Shown in pieces: positions 19,267 through 27,470 of a stretch of DNA of 64,000 nt. The position numbers and the translations under genes are program-made. Under the pieces are notes generated by a model, which saw nothing but the letters and a program-made list of their open reading frames with translations, made no database searches and was not told the DNA's origin. Origin of the DNA: Photobacterium indicum (GTDB lineage: Bacteria > Pseudomonadota > Gammaproteobacteria > Enterobacterales > Vibrionaceae); NCBI RefSeq assembly GCF_003026215.1, contig NZ_PYOC01000001.1:1178001-1242000 (forward strand), given 5' to 3'. The first letter of the stretch is position 1. Each line of letters starts with the position of its first letter.

Positions 19267-19923
19267 ATGGCTATTTTAGACAAAATCCAACCAGCAGTTT
19301 TAGCGACGCGAGTGATTGCTTCCGTTGATCCTGTTTATAAAGAAAAAATGGGCTTGAAGCCTCATCACCACAGTATTGGTATTATCACCGCTGATTGTGA
19401 CGATGTAACGTATTGTGCACTGGATGAAGCGACCAAAGCGGCAAATGTAGATGTGGTTTACGCGCGTTCTTTCTATGCGGGTGCCGCACATTCATCGGGT
19501 CCGACATCGGGAGAGGTGATCGGTATCTTGGCTGCGGCATGTCCTGCCGACGTGATTGCCGGATTGGATCGAGCCAAAGCATTCATTGAAGATGAAGCGG
19601 CATTCCAATGTGCAGATGAAAACGGTGACATTGCGTATTTTGCTCATCTTGTATCTTCAACAGGCAGTTATTTGTCTGAAGAAGCTGGTGTCGAACAGGG
19701 CGAAGCTTTGGCTTATGTTATTGCACCGCCATTAGAGGCAATGTTTGCACTTGATGCAGCCTTGAAAGCTGCAGATGTTAAGTTGGTGAACCTGTTCGCA
19801 CCACCATCAGAGACTAACTTTGGTGGTGGGCACTTAACTGGTTCACAGGCTGCTTGTCGTGCCGCATGTGATGCTTTTGAGGCAGCAGTGCTTGAAGTCG
19901 CACGCAACCCAATTGCGAACTAG
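19267..19923 (+). CDS. eutL: EutL, tandem-BMC shell trimer
   Basis: A 218-residue shell protein of two fused, permuted BMC domains. Trimers of the family have a gated central pore and bind ethanolamine. Landmarks: HHHSIGIITADCDDVTYCAL, VVYARSFYAGAAHSSGPTSG, and the pore-region FAPPSETNFGGGHLTGSQAA. It follows eutC after 14 bases. In enteric operons eutK and eutR come next; here they are replaced by PduS-like and PduT-like genes. Confidence 0.96.
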   Translation: MAILDKIQPAVLATRVIASVDPVYKEKMGLKPHHHSIGIITADCDDVTYCALDEATKAANVDVVYARSFYAGAAHSSGPTSGEVIGILAAACPADVIAGLDRAKAFIEDEAAFQCADENGDIAYFAHLVSSTGSYLSEEAGVEQGEALAYVIAPPLEAMFALDAALKAADVKLVNLFAPPSETNFGGGHLTGSQAACRAACDAFEAAVLEVARNPIAN

Positions 19924-19937
19924 GTAGGAGTGCAGTT

Positions 19938-21269
19938 GTGAATCCGTTATTACAACAGATTCAGCATGGCGGCGTGATTGGCGCAGGTGGGGCAGGCTTT
20001 CCCACCTACGTTAAGCTCGACTGCCAGGTCGAATTGGTTTTGGCTAATGGCGCTGAATGTGAGCCGCTGTTGTACAAAGATCAGGTGCTCATGCAGCGTT
20101 GGGGCAAAGAGCTTTGTGGCGGGATGTTGATTGCCATGAAGCAGGTTGGTGCCGCGCGGGGCGTGATTGGTATTAAGAAAAAAAATGCCGACACCATTGC
20201 TTGTTTACAAGCGCAGTTACCGTCCGGTATTGAATTGCTGCTAATGGAAGATGTTTATCCTGCTGGAGACGAAGTTGAACTGGTTTATCAGGCAACGGGG
20301 AAGCGGATACCTTCGGGTGGTTTACCCAAAGAAATTGGCGTGATGGTGAACAATATCGAATCGTTCATTAACGTCTTCCATGCGGCGCAGGGAATTCCGG
20401 TAACGGAAACCATGATCACTGTGCATGGCGAGGTTCGTCAACCATATACTGCCTGGCTGCCTATTGGCTTGTCCTACCGTGAGGCAATTGAATTAGCTGG
20501 TGATATAACTAGTCGTGATTTCATTGTGGTCGAAGGTGGACCAATGATGGGCTCAGTGACGGATAATCTTGATAAGCCGATTACAAAAATTTCCAGTGGA
20601 TTACTGGTGTTGCCACGTAGTTCGCGGATCGCCACGATAAAAATGCGCAGTGAGCAAAACCTTCGTCGGATCGGCAAGGCTGCCTGTGATCAATGCAGTA
20701 TGTGTACGTCAATGTGTCCGCGTAATTTGTTGGGTTACCCGGTGAAGCCTCACTTGGCTATGCGTTCACTACAGGTTTCTGGTGCCAATAATCTGAGTTA
20801 TGCATTGGCTGCTCAGGCGTGTTGTGAGTGTAACTTATGCACCATGTGGTCATGCCCCGAAGGGTTAGACCCAAGCCGAGTATGTGCGACCACTAAGCGG
20901 GCATTGCGTGATGAGCAGAAATTATTATCACCGGCGCAGTTGCAAGCGAATACCACCGAGGTTCACCCGTTACGAGATTACCGAGGTGTGCCGACAAAGC
21001 GTTTGGTACGTCGTCTTGAGTTAGCCGATTATGCGCAGACAAAAGCTGAATTTCGTGAGTGTGAACTGAGAGTTAATCGCCTTTATATTCCGCTTTCTCA
21101 ACATATTGGTCGACCTGCCGTTGCTGTAGTAAAGGTCGGTGATCGGGTTAGCAAAGGACAACTCATAGGCCAGCCTGCACCAGATGCATTGAGCGTTGCT
21201 GTGCATGCTAGCCGTGATGGAATTGTTGTAGAAGTAGGCGAGAGTATCGTTATTGATTGCCAGCACTAA
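19938..21269 (+). CDS. PduS/RnfC-like flavo-iron-sulfur electron-transfer protein (cobalamin reductase type)
   Basis: A 443-residue homologue of PduS, the FMN/[4Fe-4S] protein that reduces corrinoid in propanediol compartments, and of RnfC. The N-terminal GVIGAGGAGFPTYVKL and NGAECEPLLYKDQ are the NADH/FMN-binding signature. Two cluster motifs follow: CDQCSMCTSMCP and CCECNLCTMWSCP. An SLBB-type region lies between (VHGEVRQPYTAWLPIGLS), and a short biotinyl-lipoyl-like end (VKVGDRVSKGQLIGQP) closes it. The GTG start at 19938 follows AGGAGTG. With the PduT-like neighbour it could move electrons across the shell for EutT-dependent cobalamin reduction. Confidence 0.9.
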   Translation: MNPLLQQIQHGGVIGAGGAGFPTYVKLDCQVELVLANGAECEPLLYKDQVLMQRWGKELCGGMLIAMKQVGAARGVIGIKKKNADTIACLQAQLPSGIELLLMEDVYPAGDEVELVYQATGKRIPSGGLPKEIGVMVNNIESFINVFHAAQGIPVTETMITVHGEVRQPYTAWLPIGLSYREAIELAGDITSRDFIVVEGGPMMGSVTDNLDKPITKISSGLLVLPRSSRIATIKMRSEQNLRRIGKAACDQCSMCTSMCPRNLLGYPVKPHLAMRSLQVSGANNLSYALAAQACCECNLCTMWSCPEGLDPSRVCATTKRALRDEQKLLSPAQLQANTTEVHPLRDYRGVPTKRLVRRLELADYAQTKAEFRECELRVNRLYIPLSQHIGRPAVAVVKVGDRVSKGQLIGQPAPDALSVAVHASRDGIVVEVGESIVIDCQH

Positions 21270-21336
21270 CAGTGCAGATGTGCTATCAAAATGAATTGAA
21301 CCCCAAACAGCAATAGAACAATAAAAAGAGCAAGTA

Positions 21337-21885
21337 ATGGTAAATGCGATAGGTTGTATTGAGCTAAATTCGATTGCCCGTGGTTATTTGGTGGCTGATG
21401 CCATGTTAAAAGCGGCCAATGTCGAGATTCTATTTAATAGAACGATTTGTCCTGGCAAATTTATGGTCATGGTAGGTGGTGATGTTGCGGCAATTAATGC
21501 AGCAGTAGAAACTGGCCTTCGTGTTGGTGGAGGAGAAGTAGTGGATGATTTGGTGATTGCTAATGTTCATCCCGATGTTTTCCCAGCAATAGCAGGAACA
21601 CGAGTTGTCGAGCAGACTTCTGCATTGGGTATTGTTGAAACATTTTCGGTGGCTGCGATTGTAGAAGCTGCCGATGCAGCTGTAAAAGCAGCCAATATTG
21701 AATTGCTGGAAGTGCATATGGCGATGGCAATTGGCGGTAAGGGATTCGTCACAATGACCGGAGATGTTGCAGCAGTACAGGCTGCAGTTGATGCTGCAGT
21801 AGAAAGAATTCGCACTAAGGGTGTACTGGTCGACAAAGTTGTAATTGCGCAACCAAGAAAAGAAATTTTGGAAGGTAAAGTTTAG
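21337..21885 (+). CDS. PduT-like tandem-BMC shell protein with an Fe-S cysteine
   Basis: A 182-residue protein of two BMC domains in tandem (roughly 1-90 and 91-180), each opening with an AIGxIE-type strand (IGCIELNSIARGYLVADAML; LGIVETFSVAAIVEAADAAV). In PduT a trimer binds one [4Fe-4S] cluster through the Cys of ICPGKF, and the same motif RTICPGKFMVMVGGDVAA is here. Supported as PduT rather than EutL or EutK by length and by this cysteine. Placed after the PduS-like gene as in pdu loci. Confidence 0.92.
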   Translation: MVNAIGCIELNSIARGYLVADAMLKAANVEILFNRTICPGKFMVMVGGDVAAINAAVETGLRVGGGEVVDDLVIANVHPDVFPAIAGTRVVEQTSALGIVETFSVAAIVEAADAAVKAANIELLEVHMAMAIGGKGFVTMTGDVAAVQAAVDAAVERIRTKGVLVDKVVIAQPRKEILEGKV

Positions 21886-21906
21886 GATAATTATTGTCAA
21901 TGTGAT

Positions 21907-21936
21907 GGAGTTCGGTGAGTTAAATCCCCGAACTCC
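21907..21936 (+). promoter_or_regulatory. Hairpin between the pduT-like gene and eutH
   Basis: A 9-bp perfect inverted repeat (GGAGTTCGG / CCGAACTCC) with a 12-base loop, 22 bases past the pduT-like stop. No T tract follows directly, so it may be an attenuating or mRNA-stabilising structure that separates the expression of eutH from the enzymes. Confidence 0.55.
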
Positions 21937-22113
21937 GGTGCAATAACAGTAATTAATTTTATTATTGCTTATTAGCGGTAGTTAACAGTTCGCGTTATTG
22001 AAATTTAATTTTAGCCATATGTGGTCGCATAGGGCAGGGCTTGTTCGTCCTAAATTTAGGTGGACCTTCTGAACTTGCGATTATTGATGAATTATCAGGA
22101 AGGTAGAAACATC

Positions 22114-23232
22114 ATGAATGACATTATTTTATATATTATGGTGGGCTTTATGGTACTCGGTGCGATTGATAAAGTACTGGGTAATCGTTGGGGCTATGGA
22201 GAGCAATTTGACGAAGGTTTCATGGCTATGGGGGCATTAGCACTCGCAATGGTTGGTGTTGTTAGTTTGGCACCTGTATTGGCTAATTTGTTAAGCCCTA
22301 TTGTAGTTCCTATTTATACTGCGCTTGGTGCCGATCCTTCTATGTTTGCAGGTACGTTATTGGCTAACGATATGGGAGCTTATCCTCTGGCACAGAGCAT
22401 GGCTAATACACAAGAAGCAGGGATATTTTCCGGCTTGATTCTTGGTGCAATGATGGGGCCAACGTTGGTATTTACCATTCCAGTTGCGCTGGGAATTATT
22501 GAAAAGGAAGACACTAAATACCTTGCTCGTGGTGTATTGATTGGTCTTACGACAATTCCTGTTGGCTGTCTTGTTGGTGGTTTGGTTGCTGGTTTTGAGT
22601 TCACTATGATTCTGAGTAACCTTGTTCCGATTGTTATCGTTGCTGCGCTGATTGCCGTCGGCCTATGGCTCAAACCAGATGCAATGATCCGCGGTTTCGA
22701 AGTGTTCGGCAAAGGTGTTATTGCGGTAATTACGTTAGCACTGGCTGCTATTGTGGTTGAAACGCTAACGGGTGTGGTTCTAATTCCAGGTATGGCACCA
22801 ATTTCAGATGGTATTGAAATTGTAGGTGCAATCGCAATAGTACTGGCAGGTGCATTCCCAATGGTGCACTTTATTACTAAGCACTTGAACAAACCTCTGA
22901 TCAAGATGGGGAGTGCTATGGGGATGGGTGAAAAAGCCGCAGCTGGTCTTGTTGCCACAATGGCAAACAATATTGCGATGTTTAACATCTTTAAAGAAAT
23001 GGATAATCGCGGCAAAGTGATAAACGTGGCATTTGCTGTGTGTGGTTCTTTTGTGTTTGGTGATCACCTAGGCTTCACTGCTGCGGTTAATAGCGATATG
23101 ATTTCAGCGGTTGTCGCGGGTAAATTAGTCGGTGGGTTCAGCGCATTGATTCTAGCGGTATACGTTACTCGTAATATGTCATTTGATGAGCCAGAAGTAG
23201 AAGAAGAGCATACAGAAGCATCTGCTCACTAA
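22114..23232 (+). CDS. eutH: EutH, ethanolamine transporter
   Basis: An inner-membrane protein of about 372 residues with about ten hydrophobic segments, imports ethanolamine. Conserved: GNRWGYGEQFDEGFMAMGAL, TLLANDMGAYPLAQ, GAMMGPTLVFTIPVALG, FGDHLGFTAA. The ATG at 22114 after AGGAAGGT is chosen; the 18 extra upstream residues do not look like the family. It ends the operon and is separated from the pduT-like gene by about 230 bases, so it could also have its own promoter. Confidence 0.95.
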   Translation: MNDIILYIMVGFMVLGAIDKVLGNRWGYGEQFDEGFMAMGALALAMVGVVSLAPVLANLLSPIVVPIYTALGADPSMFAGTLLANDMGAYPLAQSMANTQEAGIFSGLILGAMMGPTLVFTIPVALGIIEKEDTKYLARGVLIGLTTIPVGCLVGGLVAGFEFTMILSNLVPIVIVAALIAVGLWLKPDAMIRGFEVFGKGVIAVITLALAAIVVETLTGVVLIPGMAPISDGIEIVGAIAIVLAGAFPMVHFITKHLNKPLIKMGSAMGMGEKAAAGLVATMANNIAMFNIFKEMDNRGKVINVAFAVCGSFVFGDHLGFTAAVNSDMISAVVAGKLVGGFSALILAVYVTRNMSFDEPEVEEEHTEASAH

Positions 23233-23260
23233 ATGCTTGTTGCTTTATATAATGATGAAT

Positions 23261-23290
23261 AAGCCCGCGGTTGCGGGCTTATTTTGTTTC
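23261..23290. terminator. Bidirectional terminator between eutH and dcuC
   Basis: AAGCCCGC / GCGGGCTT stem with a four-base loop, flanked by AAT on the left and ATTTTGTTT on the right. It sits between two convergent genes and fits both. Confidence 0.9.
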
Positions 23291-23311
23291 TAAGCTATGT
23301 TGCTAATACCC

Positions 23312-24691
23312 TTACGAGTATTTGATAACAGCTAATACTAATACGACAAACATACTGCTCAGCATAGGTACTGATGTACGTTTAATAACGTCTATTGGTG
23401 TAATGTTAGCCATGCCAGATACTGTAATAATAACTCCAGCAACTGGAGATATTGTACGTCCTATACCTGCAGCAAACAGAATAGGGACTAGTGGTAATAA
23501 TGGGTTAACCCCAAAATTAGTCGCGATCTGAGGAACAATCGGAATGAACGCCATAACAGGTGCATTACCAGAGCCGGTAATAAATGCTGTTAGAAGAATA
23601 AAACCAGAGAATACGATTACAATGCCACTTGGTCCAAGGTCGAATGATTTAGCCGTATCGATGAGTGCTGTAATAGCACCAACATTAGTTAAACCCGCCG
23701 AGAAAAATTCAGCTGCGATCATCAATGTTAATACGCTGGCAAAGATCATCCCCGTACCTTTTAGCCATGCTTCAAAGTTGTCAAAAGCACGTTGAATTGA
23801 ACGAAAACGGATCGCTTCAATGACAATACAAATCGTAATGGTAGACATCATTGCAATTGGAATTGTCATAGTGATAGATTCCATCACCATGCTTGAGAAA
23901 CCAAATAAAAACACAAAAGGCAGTACTGGCAATAATGCATAGAAGCCCGGTACTGTGTCATTTTTGTCGTGTTTTTCTTCTAGTGTTTTAAGGTACTTAC
24001 CGCGATCTTGGGCTGGGTCATAGCCTTCTTTCTTGTCGCAATAACGTTGCCAAGCAATATTTACAAACGGGATCGTAGCAAGTAATAGCACTTGGAATAT
24101 AGTTTGGTGGTTAACCACAAAATCCATGATTTCAACGTTAATTGCGTTGGCACCGATAACTGCGTTTATTTGTCCCGGACCGTACTCCCACGCTGTTGGA
24201 ATAACAATAGTAGCCACGGCTGTTTTGGCACTAACTCCAGCATTACGAAGAACGGGGTACAATGTGCCCATCAGCAATAATGAGAGTGATGTCGCACCAG
24301 TAATGAATACATACATAATGGAAACAAAAATGAGCACCAGTGCCAATAATACATAGGGGCTTTTCACTGCCATGACAGGTCGAGATGTTGACTTAACAAG
24401 CGCTTGAGAGGCACCAATGTGATTTAGGTAGGTTGATACACCTGCAATAGATACAAGCGTTAACCCTACCTTACCCAATCGGCTGTTCGTGATTTCAGCA
24501 AAACGTTGCCACAAATCAAAGAACAACGCACCTTGTGTTTTACCGTCAGAAAGAACAGGCGAAATATCATAGAGCTGGGCGAATGCCAATAACAATAAAC
24601 CGGCTGTAATAAGTGTTGCTTGTGGATTGAATTTTTTGAGCATTGAATAGGCGACAAGGCCTACGATGGCAAGTGTAAATAAATATTGCAT
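23312..24691 (-). CDS. dcuC: DcuC-family anaerobic C4-dicarboxylate transporter
   Basis: A 459-residue, very hydrophobic protein with about 12 membrane segments, of the DcuC family (succinate efflux / fumarate antiport during fermentation). Landmarks are the start MQYLFTLAIVGLVAYSMLKK, SIMYVFITGATSLSLLLMGT, and AAGIGRTISPVAGVIITVSG. Convergent with the eut operon and not obviously co-regulated. No FNR box I trust was seen upstream. Other members of the family move other carboxylates, so the exact substrate is inferred. Confidence 0.88.
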   Translation of the reverse strand: MQYLFTLAIVGLVAYSMLKKFNPQATLITAGLLLLAFAQLYDISPVLSDGKTQGALFFDLWQRFAEITNSRLGKVGLTLVSIAGVSTYLNHIGASQALVKSTSRPVMAVKSPYVLLALVLIFVSIMYVFITGATSLSLLLMGTLYPVLRNAGVSAKTAVATIVIPTAWEYGPGQINAVIGANAINVEIMDFVVNHQTIFQVLLLATIPFVNIAWQRYCDKKEGYDPAQDRGKYLKTLEEKHDKNDTVPGFYALLPVLPFVFLFGFSSMVMESITMTIPIAMMSTITICIVIEAIRFRSIQRAFDNFEAWLKGTGMIFASVLTLMIAAEFFSAGLTNVGAITALIDTAKSFDLGPSGIVIVFSGFILLTAFITGSGNAPVMAFIPIVPQIATNFGVNPLLPLVPILFAAGIGRTISPVAGVIITVSGMANITPIDVIKRTSVPMLSSMFVVLVLAVIKYS

Positions 24692-25154
24692 AAATAAAGT
24701 TCGATAAATTAGTAAGTTAAAACATACTGCCTAACTATAAAGTGTTATTTATTGATCTTCGGTCTAAATTCAAAATTAAACACTGCCTATTGGTTTTTAT
24801 TGTGGCTTATATCGCTAAAAATGAATTGATAGATAAAATATTTAAACATTGATATCACATTGTGCGACGTATTTCATATCTATATTTGTAACAAAATATG
24901 AGCGCAGGCCGATACTTAATAAACCAGAACCGATAAGGCAGCATTTACTCGTTGAAAGTAATTGCACTTTGGGTTGATAAAAATTCAGTAAATTATGATT
25001 TAAGTTCTACTTAACAGCAAGTTAAGACTCTTTATAAGGCTTTTGTGTACATGTCGAATCTAGTTTTAGATGTCAAATGCTCAGTGATACTAGCATACTG
25101 CAGTGAAGCCATTTAGTATCAAGCATGAAATGACGAAATATTAGCTAGGGCGAT
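24692..25154. other. Divergent promoter region of dcuC and ogt
   Basis: About 460 AT-rich bases without a coding frame. Two genes diverge from it, so it must contain both promoters. Candidate FNR-like (TTGAT-N4-ATCAA) halves occur (TTGATC near 24752, TTGATA near 24849), but no complete site is present. Confidence 0.4.
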
Positions 25155-25652
25155 ATGAATAACACACGTACGTATTTTCATTTTTATGACTCACCGTTAG
25201 GTAAAATTCGCCTATTAGCAACAGATGAAGGCTTAATTTCTTTGACGATACCAAGCCAACGAATAGATGATCTTGTTGATTCCAGCTGGATTGATGATGC
25301 TGGTGTTTTTCTAACGTGTTGCCAACAGCTTGATGCTTATTTTTCAGGTGATCTAACAGAGTTTACAGTGCGTTTAGCTGCTACGGGTACGATTTTCCAA
25401 AAACAAGTGTGGGATGCTTTATGTCGTGTTCCTTATGGTGAAACATGCAGTTATAAATCAATAGCTGATAGCATTGGAAACTCTAAAGCAGTACGAGCTG
25501 TTGGTGCGGCAAATGGTAAAAACCCCATAGCGATAATCGTGCCTTGTCACCGTGTTATTGGTGCTAATGGTAAATTAACCGGTTACGCTGGTGGGGTAGA
25601 GCACAAAGCCTTCTTGTTGAAATTAGAAGGCATTATCAATTGTGAGGAATGA
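25155..25652 (+). CDS. ogt: Methylated-DNA--[protein]-cysteine S-methyltransferase (Ogt type)
   Basis: A suicide DNA repair protein of 165 residues that removes methyl groups from O6-methylguanine. The active-site motif IIVPCHRVIGANGKLTGYAG is intact, with the acceptor Cys in PCHR. The helix-turn-helix region VPYGETCSYKSIADSIGNSKAVRA precedes it. It lacks an Ada regulatory domain. It ends 12 bases from a convergent gene. Confidence 0.93.
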   Translation: MNNTRTYFHFYDSPLGKIRLLATDEGLISLTIPSQRIDDLVDSSWIDDAGVFLTCCQQLDAYFSGDLTEFTVRLAATGTIFQKQVWDALCRVPYGETCSYKSIADSIGNSKAVRAVGAANGKNPIAIIVPCHRVIGANGKLTGYAGGVEHKAFLLKLEGIINCEE

Positions 25653-25663
25653 GCAGAAGAAAG

Positions 25664-26182
25664 CTACTTAGTACGTTTTTTCTCGCATGCAAAAAAATCA
25701 TTTAGGTGGGTAGTGTTAGCATTAAATCGATAGTGTTGTTTCGATGCTTCTAATTCAAAGTGTCCTTTGTCTTGTTTGATAAGATTTTTTAAGTCATCAA
25801 AGGCTTGTCGATCGCTGGTGCCTGCTAGCAACATGAGCCGTCCATAAGTAAATTGTTCTTTTTGTTTACGCCAATTCACGCTGAACACTTCGGTGGGTTT
25901 TCCTGCGCGGTTATAGTTGATATTTTCAAATCCCAATGGACGGCTGATGTCTGCTTTCATTGCGACATATCGGTGCTGATAAATATTATCAGTAACAAGA
26001 GATACCCTTAACCCTTCTTTATATTTACCGTCTTGGCCTTTCTCTAGGTGAAAGAAATTCAGTTGGCAACCAGTATCCGTTAGCTTGGTTGAGCTGGTGG
26101 GTAACACTTCCGCACTCAGTAATCCTGGTGCTATAAAAACAGTAATGCCGATTAAACTTTTAAGCTGAGAGAGTAAATCCAT
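25664..26182 (-). CDS. Secreted or periplasmic hypothetical protein
   Basis: 172 residues with an N-terminal hydrophobic segment (about residues 8-24) ending near LLSAEV, which resembles a Sec signal peptide. The mature part is beta-rich and polar, with two cysteines (TGCQLNFFH near residue 39 and FFACEKK near the end) that could form a disulfide. I do not recognise a named family. Convergent with ogt; no operon partner. Confidence 0.6.
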   Translation of the reverse strand: MDLLSQLKSLIGITVFIAPGLLSAEVLPTSSTKLTDTGCQLNFFHLEKGQDGKYKEGLRVSLVTDNIYQHRYVAMKADISRPLGFENINYNRAGKPTEVFSVNWRKQKEQFTYGRLMLLAGTSDRQAFDDLKNLIKQDKGHFELEASKQHYRFNANTTHLNDFFACEKKRTK

Positions 26183-26318
26183 ACGTATTATTCCGCCTCT
26201 AATGCTGATGATATCGAAAATGCTGCATCAATGATTTTGGCATTTTCACTCTAAGCATAGACATAATTATCATAGATATACTTAACGTATGCTTATTAAC
26301 GTTACTCACGAAATAGAA

Positions 26319-27299
26319 TTATTCTGCATTGTAAATTTTAGCTTTTACCATTTTCCGATATTGGCTTGCGGTAATGCTAAATTGTTGTTGAAAACGCGTA
26401 GAGAAGTGATACGCGTCCTTATATCCCACTTGCTCTGCAACATCTTGTACAGACATACTAAAGTCACGTAGCAATTGTTGCGCGGCTTCCATTCGGATTT
26501 TTTGAAGATATTGATGTGGGGATTGACCTACTTGGTCTTTAAATTTTCGATTGAAGGTTCTTAAAGGAAGCTTACATTCTTGTGCAATACGTTGGGCTGT
26601 AATCGGTTGTGCTAGGTGTCGTTTCATCCAGTCTTGCGCAAGCGCAATTGATTCATCAAATTGCACCTGCCCGCCAATTTGATAGAAGGGTTGCTGGCTG
26701 GTTTTCGATATTTCATGCCCATAATGCGTTTCGATAGTATCAGCTATTTTTTGACCATAATTTTCTGCAATTAAGTATAGAATCATCTCTGATTGGGAGT
26801 TGATACTACCTGTACAAAAAAGTCCATTTGCAGCAGTAATCGAAGCTTGGCGGTTAAGTGTTACTCGTGGATAGCGAGATGAAAATTTTTCATAAAAATA
26901 CCAATGTGTTGTCGCAACTTGGTTATCTAATAGCCCTGTTTCTGCTAACCAGCACACACCAGTGCCTGTCGCGACTAATTGCGCGCCATGCTGATATTGT
27001 TTTATTAGCCAAGGAATGATCGAGGGAGATTGGCTTATGGAAGAAAAAGGGTTACCCCACATAGGAGGTAAAACCACAATGTCAAAATTGTCTTCATCTT
27101 CAAAGGTGATATCTGGTTGTAATCGAATACCTGCAGCTAACTTGGGTGGGTTCAAAGAAGGTGCAACCAATTTAATTTCAAAAGGGTATGCACGCTGTGT
27201 TTTTCTATCGCGTAAGCTAGCAGCGCTACTTAGCATTTCAGCGGCTAAAGAAACACCAGTAATTAAAGCGCGGTTATAGAGAACAAATCCGACCTTCAT
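26319..27299 (-). CDS. GATase1/DJ-1-like AraC-family transcriptional regulator (GlxA type)
   Basis: 326 residues. The first ~180 form a DJ-1/PfpI-like domain (MKVGFVLYNRALITG, DIVVLPPMWGNPF, ATGTGVCWLAETGLLD, where the Cys sits at the usual nucleophile elbow). The C-terminal ~100 form an AraC/XylS double helix-turn-helix (LAQPITAQRIAQECKLPLRT, VQDVAEQVGYKDAYHFSTRF). The ATG at 27299 is preceded by GGAGGAAAA, so the longer frame to 27371 is rejected. Members of this group often sense amine or betaine compounds; the ligand here is unknown. Divergent from the ketoacyl synthase gene. Confidence 0.88.
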   Translation of the reverse strand: MKVGFVLYNRALITGVSLAAEMLSSAASLRDRKTQRAYPFEIKLVAPSLNPPKLAAGIRLQPDITFEDEDNFDIVVLPPMWGNPFSSISQSPSIIPWLIKQYQHGAQLVATGTGVCWLAETGLLDNQVATTHWYFYEKFSSRYPRVTLNRQASITAANGLFCTGSINSQSEMILYLIAENYGQKIADTIETHYGHEISKTSQQPFYQIGGQVQFDESIALAQDWMKRHLAQPITAQRIAQECKLPLRTFNRKFKDQVGQSPHQYLQKIRMEAAQQLLRDFSMSVQDVAEQVGYKDAYHFSTRFQQQFSITASQYRKMVKAKIYNAE

Positions 27300-27470
27300 T
27301 TTTTCCTCCAAGCATTTGTTATTTGGTGTTAATTTCACCGTTTTTAAACGTAACTGATACTGCAATGCCACTCTGGCGCTAATGGCAGTGATTTTGGCAT
27401 AAATACAGGGTGATTAACCAGCTCAAGTTGATACTATTCTGTTTAAAACAATGTTTGATATAGGTTCGAA

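Noticed and set aside
26319-27371. The AraC-type regulator being EutR
   Set aside because: It has an N-terminal DJ-1/PfpI domain and lies beyond dcuC and ogt, unlike EutR, which is in the operon and lacks this domain.
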